Position numbers and translations under genes: made by a program. Below are positions 6,776-9,894 of a stretch of 9,894 nt of DNA, piece after piece; the first letter of the stretch is position 1, and each line of letters begins with the position of its first letter. A model generated the notes under the pieces. It ran no database searches and was not told the DNA's origin. It saw only the letters and a program-made list of their open reading frames with translations. The stretch is taken from contig DFES01000136.1 in the NCBI GenBank assembly GCA_002369175.1, forward strand, positions 1 through 9,894, read 5' to 3'. The DNA is from Selenomonadaceae bacterium UBA3796. GTDB lineage: Bacteria; Bacillota; Negativicutes; Selenomonadales; Selenomonadaceae.

Positions 6776-7579
6776 TCAAAACTGGTTCCACTTGAGAAAA
6801 GCCAGAATCCCGCACAACAGTGTGCTTGCCCCGCAGACCGCATAATCGACGGAAGTAATGCGAAGCGTCTTCATCTGGGTCCGCCCCTCACCTCCGTGGT
6901 AGCAGCGGGCTTCCATGGCCATCGCCAACTCGTCGGCGCGACGGAAAGACGAGATGAAAAGGGGTACAAGAACGGGAACAATGTGTTTCACGCGCTGCAG
7001 GAGATTTCCTGTAGAAAAATCCGCCCCCCTGGACTGCTGGGCCTTCATGATTTTATCCGTTTCCTCAAGAATGGTCGGGATAAAGCGCAGGGCAATGGTC
7101 ATCATCATGGCCAGTTCATGCGCCGGAACGCCGATGCGCTTCCATGGGGAAAGCAAACGTTCCAGGGCATCCGTGAGTTTCACGGGACTTGTGGTGAATG
7201 TCAGAAGCGAGGAGAAGAGAATGAGCAGGATGAGGCGCAGGCAGATAAAAGAACCCTGCCGCAAGCCTTCCCATGTCACGGAAAATATCCAGAACCTTCC
7301 AAATTCTTCTCCAGGAGTGCTGAAAAGGTGAATGAAAAAGGTAAAGAGGATAATCCACAAAAGAGGGCGCAGAGATTTCGCCATCATCCGCAGGGGGATA
7401 CCGGAAACATGAAAAAGGCTCACGAGCAAAAGGGACAATAGGGCATATGCGCCTGCCGTGTCGAAAAGAAAAATTCCGATGATAAAGACCAGGAGCAGGC
7501 TGACCTTTACCCTCGGATCCATGCGATGCAACAGGGAATTCCCCGGAAAATATTGGCCAATCGTAATATCAGATAACAT
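6776..7579 (-). CDS. ecfT: Energy-coupling factor transporter transmembrane protein EcfT (CbiQ family)
   Basis: A 267-residue integral membrane protein. EcfT is the scaffold of ECF-type importers, linking two ATPase subunits (EcfA1/EcfA2) to interchangeable substrate-binding S components for vitamins or metal ions. The N-terminal QYFPGNSLLHRMDPRVK is the usual EcfT opening. Several hydrophobic segments follow (about 27-40, 43-60, 70-87, 111-130) plus one near the C-terminus (about 243-262). The long cytoplasmic coupling region has both signature tripeptides, here SRG (183-185, in KAQQSRGAD) and ARC (224-226, in AMEARCYHGG), in place of the textbook ARG pair. The ATG at 7577-7579 follows a perfect AGGAGG by five bases; a longer in-frame start at 7642 is unsupported. 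It lies 34 bases after the unknown 511-residue gene and 30 before truA. The ATPase genes that normally precede ecfT are missing here and must be encoded elsewhere. Confidence 0.93.
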   Translation of the reverse strand: MLSDITIGQYFPGNSLLHRMDPRVKVSLLLVFIIGIFLFDTAGAYALLSLLLVSLFHVSGIPLRMMAKSLRPLLWIILFTFFIHLFSTPGEEFGRFWIFSVTWEGLRQGSFICLRLILLILFSSLLTFTTSPVKLTDALERLLSPWKRIGVPAHELAMMMTIALRFIPTILEETDKIMKAQQSRGADFSTGNLLQRVKHIVPVLVPLFISSFRRADELAMAMEARCYHGGEGRTQMKTLRITSVDYAVCGASTLLCGILAFLKWNQF

Positions 7580-7613
7580 CGATGCCTCCTGTAAGCATGA
7601 CGGACATGGAGCC

Positions 7614-9149
7614 TCACTGCTGAAAAAACAGGGAGTGCACAAATCCTTCCTCTGTCAAATAGCGCGGGTCGAAGGGAATGCAGCCAACGGCTTCCTGCAC
7701 CTTGGGCATCACGCGGAGCACTGCGCTCCTGTCTGCACCCAGCACACCGATTCCATCGCTGATGTCCTGGAGCTCTGCGCCATTTGCCTTGGCAAAAACC
7801 AGCAAAACTGCTGTCAGCGTTGCCGTACGACGCTTGATGGCATCGGAAAGGTCGGAACAGGTCAAAAAATCCCGATAGAGCTTGGTGAGGAGCTCCACGC
7901 CATGCGAACTGAATCCCAGCTTCCATGCAGATTCCTGCAGCCGCTTTTCCGCAGCGGCAAAGCGCTCCCGGAGTCCCTCCGCCTGCACGATGGGTGCCGG
8001 ACAATCCTTCATTGGAACAACCCTGAGCTGGGCATAATCCGTAAGAATATGGATGATATGCCGGACGGCTGCCGCCTGGCGCAGGAAGAAGCCTTCAAGC
8101 GTAGCCTTCGTCTCCTGATATTTGAAAAGTTCAAACTGTCTCAATATCTCCTCCTTGATCCGCTTCCTGAGAAGTCCGCTGGCAGGAACCGTGGTGATAT
8201 AGTTGAGCAGCATGACCCCCCGGGCATGGATATGTCCGTACAGGATGACCTTGTTGTAATCCGGCAGGAACGTATCGGGAGCGGGAAGGTCAATGAGCTC
8301 ATCCGTAAACATATTGCGGCAGGTGACAAAATCCCCGTCCATATTCTCAATGTAAAAAACGGTGAACCTCGCCTTCAGGAGATCGCGGATGATATCGGCC
8401 TCCGTAGGCTCCAGATTCTTTTTCTCATGTGTATAGAAATAACGCAAAGGCGTTTCATCCGTTGCCAGCAAGTGATAATCGAACAGGAAATAATCCCAAA
8501 AGCTGAACCAGAAAGCCTCCTGACCCGCCTCGTCCGGATCAGCGGGATGCTCATAGTTCGGGCCGCCGAAAAGAGCCACTGCCCTTGTGAGATCCATGAC
8601 GAACTCCGCCTGGTGAAAGTATTCTCCAATATCATGGAGAAGCTTGTCCAGGATGAAATTGAGCCTATCCATGTCCTCCGCCGTAATCTCATCCATGTGC
8701 TCCAGCGTGGTGTAAAAATCCCCTGCCTCCCTCCGCTTCGGCATCGAAAAACAACCGTCCTCATAGAAGGATTCCCTCGCATCCCGAAGACACTCTTTCC
8801 AGTGAAAGGCATTGGGACTATCCAGAAAATCATAAAAATTCTCTAAGAATTCCAGGACACCCGCAACATGAGCTTCCTTCAGGGAAAATCCCTTCTGCTT
8901 CTCCGAAATTCGGTACATGATTTCCTGATAGTCGTAGACGGTCAGGGCAAACAGCCCCTCCAGATTCTGCTCCAAAATATAGGTCAGAATAACGGACACC
9001 ACGTCCCATTGCTGCCTCAGTTCACGGTCTTTCCTTCCCTGCCATGCCTTTTTTCGCAGATAACGCTCCACTTCATCCATGGACAGAATGAGTTCCGACT
9101 CCTTGTGCTCGTTATAAAATTTTTCAACTCGCTCATACACGTTGGACAT
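7614..9149 (-). CDS. Conserved-looking protein of unknown function, 511 residues, no recognised domain
   Basis: I do not recognise this family. The product is cytoplasmic-looking, helical and acidic, with no signal peptide, membrane span or nucleotide-binding motif. The middle is rich in aromatic residues (EAFWFSFWDYFLFDYHL at 211-227, then LRYFYTHEKKNLEP). RDLLKARFTVFYIENMDGDF and VTCRNMFTDELIDLP follow, with the polar segment DYNKVILYGHIHARGV at 297-312. The order 'FLFDY - aromatic - short beta segment - DLLTGE-like' loosely recalls the region before SEC-C zinc motifs in some Firmicutes proteins, but no SEC-C cysteines are present; this is only an impression. Residues about 440-487 (ending DISDGIGVLGADRSAVLRVMPKV) could form a helix-turn-helix. 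The ATG at 9147-9149 follows GGGGAG by 11 bases, a rather long gap; an upstream GTG at 9174-9176 has no site. The gene lies first in an apparent unit with ecfT and truA and behind a repeat-rich promoter region. Confidence 0.8.
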   Translation of the reverse strand: MSNVYERVEKFYNEHKESELILSMDEVERYLRKKAWQGRKDRELRQQWDVVSVILTYILEQNLEGLFALTVYDYQEIMYRISEKQKGFSLKEAHVAGVLEFLENFYDFLDSPNAFHWKECLRDARESFYEDGCFSMPKRREAGDFYTTLEHMDEITAEDMDRLNFILDKLLHDIGEYFHQAEFVMDLTRAVALFGGPNYEHPADPDEAGQEAFWFSFWDYFLFDYHLLATDETPLRYFYTHEKKNLEPTEADIIRDLLKARFTVFYIENMDGDFVTCRNMFTDELIDLPAPDTFLPDYNKVILYGHIHARGVMLLNYITTVPASGLLRKRIKEEILRQFELFKYQETKATLEGFFLRQAAAVRHIIHILTDYAQLRVVPMKDCPAPIVQAEGLRERFAAAEKRLQESAWKLGFSSHGVELLTKLYRDFLTCSDLSDAIKRRTATLTAVLLVFAKANGAELQDISDGIGVLGADRSAVLRVMPKVQEAVGCIPFDPRYLTEEGFVHSLFFQQ

Positions 9150-9200
9150 AAAAATATATACTCCCCATAAATCCACGCCTCTTCAGGGCATATTGATCAA

Positions 9201-9243
9201 GCACGGCTCTTCGCTTGTGCTCATTAAGCGGTCATATTATACC
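9201..9243. repeat. 43-bp perfect direct repeat, copy 1 (gene-proximal)
   Basis: Identical over 43 bases to 9271-9313, with a unit offset of 70 bases; the 27 bases after each copy are unrelated. On the minus strand it begins GGTATAATATGACCGCTTAA and ends in AGCCGTGC. GCAC/GTGC arms near one end can form a small hairpin. This copy contains an extended -10 promoter box reading toward the 511-residue gene. Confidence 0.97.
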
Positions 9244-9244
9244 A
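9236..9244 (-). promoter_or_regulatory. Candidate extended -10 promoter, proximal, for the unknown gene
   Basis: TGGTATAAT (9244-9236, minus strand) is a consensus TATAAT with the TGn extension. No good -35 box stands 16-18 bases upstream. Transcription would start near 9229, about 80 bases before the ATG at 9149. The TATAAT is part of the duplicated 43-bp unit; the TG comes half from the repeat and half from the flank. Confidence 0.5.
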
Positions 9245-9270
9245 CAAGGGCATATATTCCCGCTAAATTC

Positions 9271-9313
9271 GCACGGCTCTTCGCTTGTGCTCATTAAGCG
9301 GTCATATTATACC
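9271..9313. repeat. 43-bp perfect direct repeat, copy 2 (distal)
   Basis: Second exact copy of the 9201-9243 unit. Here the TATAAT box is joined to a near-consensus -35 box in the flanking inverted repeat, and the flank completes a palindrome around the -10 box. Two copies only, so this is not a CRISPR array. Confidence 0.97.
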
Positions 9314-9318
9314 GCTTA
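9295..9318. promoter_or_regulatory. Palindrome centred on the -10 box: putative operator
   Basis: TAAGCGGT (9295-9302) and ACCGCTTA (9311-9318) are perfect 8-bp inverted arms around an 8-base centre containing most of the TATAAT box. The symmetry extends to CATTA/TAATG on each side if a 2-base bulge is allowed. A repressor bound here would block the distal promoter. No known operator consensus is matched, and the regulator is not identified. In the proximal repeat copy only one arm is kept. Confidence 0.45.
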
Positions 9319-9334
9319 TAATGCAATAGTTCAA
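9306..9334 (-). promoter_or_regulatory. Strong candidate sigma-70-type promoter, distal, for the unknown gene-ecfT-truA unit
   Basis: On the minus strand TTGAAC (9334-9329) and a perfect TATAAT (9311-9306) are separated by exactly 17 bases. Transcription would start near 9299, leaving a leader of about 150 bases before the ATG at 9149. That leader crosses the second copy of the 43-bp repeat and its own promoter box. The -35 box is inside the arm of the long inverted repeat at 9323-9365. Confidence 0.65.
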
Positions 9335-9365
9335 GTTTTGCCATGGGCAAAACTTGAACTATTGC
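9323..9365. repeat. Perfect 20-bp inverted repeat with a 3-base centre
   Basis: GCAATAGTTCAAGTTTTGCC (9323-9342), the centre ATG (9343-9345), then the exact reverse complement (9346-9365). There is no T-tract on either side, so it is not a standard Rho-independent terminator. It may still form a very stable RNA hairpin at the end of the zinc-ribbon gene transcript, which stops at 9428. Both arms carry TTGAAC facing outward; only the left one has a -10 box at the correct distance. A small mobile or dispersed palindromic element, or a protein-binding site, is also possible. Confidence 0.95.
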
Positions 9366-9427
9366 GATTCCACTGGCTGGTCCTGTCTCAGCAGGAGGCA
9401 GTGAATGCAAATCATGGGGCGTTTCTC

Positions 9428-9805
9428 CTATAGACCCTGGAAAAAACTCAGGAACACCCATACGACAGCAGCAACGGCGGCAAGCACCAATGCGATGGGC
9501 AGAGCAACAAAGAGCACGATACCCAGAATAGCCGCCAGAACGACACCGCCGATCACCCAGTTGAGCCAATTCTTTTTGGGAGAACCCAGATGGATCTGAT
9601 GAAAGCGAATTCCGGCTTCACGAAATCGATCCCGCTTGTAGAAGCGGGGGCCTTCCTCCCTTGTTCCTTCCGGAGTCTCCTCTATCGTGACCCCATCGTA
9701 GAAATTTTTCTCCTCACGTGACAAAACCCTGACTTTCGCCCCATCGGCACAGTAAGAACATATTCCCTTATCATCCAATTCGCGTCCACATGTATAGCAT
9801 TTCAT
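9428..9805 (-). CDS. Small zinc-ribbon membrane protein, function unknown
   Basis: The protein has 125 residues. The N-terminus MKCYTCGRELDDKGICSYC carries two CxxC pairs (C3/C6 and C16/C19), a compact zinc-ribbon pattern. A charged middle part follows (about 22-78, rich in Glu, Arg and Lys). Residues 79-122 form one long hydrophobic stretch, best read as two closely spaced membrane helices split near LPIA (102-105); the C-terminus ends three residues later. Zinc-ribbon plus membrane-hairpin proteins of this size are common in Firmicutes and mostly uncharacterised. The ATG at 9803-9805 follows AAGGGGG by seven bases; the open frame extends upstream to 9883, but that part is not protein-like. 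The next gene downstream starts 278 bases away across the repeat region, so this is probably its own unit or the end of one entering from the right. Confidence 0.8.
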   Translation of the reverse strand: MKCYTCGRELDDKGICSYCADGAKVRVLSREEKNFYDGVTIEETPEGTREEGPRFYKRDRFREAGIRFHQIHLGSPKKNWLNWVIGGVVLAAILGIVLFVALPIALVLAAVAAVVWVFLSFFQGL

Positions 9806-9894
9806 CCAAAATCCCCCTTGTCCTGAGGAAACCTTCATCGTTTCCCTAGGGCGTGTTGATGAATTCACGCACCCCATCTTCACGGTTCTTGACT
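9806..9894. other. Right-edge intergenic stretch
   Basis: These 89 bases lie upstream of the zinc-ribbon gene. Visible features are its ribosome site (AAGGGGG on the minus strand), a small inverted pair GGAAAC/GTTTCC at about 9826-9844, and an interrupted palindrome at 9851-9870 with GCGTG/CACGC arms that shares GCGTGTTGA with the truA 3' flank. No clear promoter or gene end can be supported. Confidence 0.5.

Noticed and set aside
9183..9294. Two short minus-strand frames starting MSTSEEPC in the repeat copies (13 codons at 9183-9224, 20 codons at 9232-9294)
   Set aside because: They share a start only because they lie in the duplicated 43 bp. Neither has a ribosome site, and the second runs across the proximal -10 box. 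A leader peptide is possible but unsupported.
9201..9313. CRISPR array
   Set aside because: Only two repeat copies, 43 bp long with one 27-bp interval, no cas genes, and the repeats carry promoter boxes.
9323..9365. Rho-independent terminator for the zinc-ribbon gene
   Set aside because: The stem is very strong, but neither strand has a T-tract after it; kept as an inverted repeat.
9846..9893. Possible end of a minus-strand gene entering from the right (15 sense codons, then TAG at 9848-9846)
   Set aside because: Fifteen open codons are expected by chance about half the time, and the residues suggest no family.

Overview
The window reads as ordinary chromosome of an anaerobic bacterium. The best guess is a Negativicute (Firmicutes with a Selenomonas/Megasphaera-like lifestyle). 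This rests on an oxygen-sensitive, ferredoxin-type indolepyruvate oxidoreductase operon, a DcuB-type fumarate/succinate exchanger, a Firmicutes-style ecfT-truA pair, strong AGGAGG-like ribosome binding sites and Rho-independent terminators. The genus is not proven by the sequence. No rRNA, tRNA, CRISPR array, transposase or phage gene is visible.

Layout, left to right. (1) Positions 1-675, + strand: C-terminal part of a LysR-type regulator whose DNA-binding half lies off the left edge. It converges on a strong hairpin terminator (681-723) that can serve both strands. (2) Positions 735-4376, - strand: a tightly overlapping operon iorA-iorB-paaK. IorAB interconverts aryl-pyruvates and aryl-acetyl-CoA using ferredoxin; the PaaK-type ligase makes aryl-acetyl-CoA from the free acid. 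Together they could rebuild aromatic 2-oxo acids, and so amino acids, from phenylacetate or indoleacetate. (3) Positions 4475-5815, - strand: dcuB, a single-gene unit with its own terminator (4424-4457). A possible ior promoter overlaps that terminator. (4) Positions 5972-9149, - strand: an unrecognised 511-residue protein, then ecfT (transmembrane subunit of an energy-coupling-factor vitamin/metal importer), then truA (tRNA pseudouridine synthase), with short gaps that suggest one transcript. The ecfA ATPase genes usually in front of ecfT, and rplM-rpsI usually behind truA, are absent. (5) Positions 9150-9427: the most structured intergenic region. It holds two perfect 43-bp direct repeats, each with a TATAAT box reading toward the unknown gene, a palindrome centred on one -10 box, and a perfect 20-bp inverted repeat covering that promoter's -35 box. 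(6) Positions 9428-9805, - strand: a small zinc-ribbon membrane protein, followed by 89 bases up to the right edge without a supportable gene.

All complete genes are on the minus strand; only the partial regulator is on the plus strand. No clearly new multi-gene system is evident. The points most worth following are the repeat-built promoter region at 9200-9365 and the unknown gene it drives, the rearranged ecfT-truA locus, and the iorAB-paaK salvage module.
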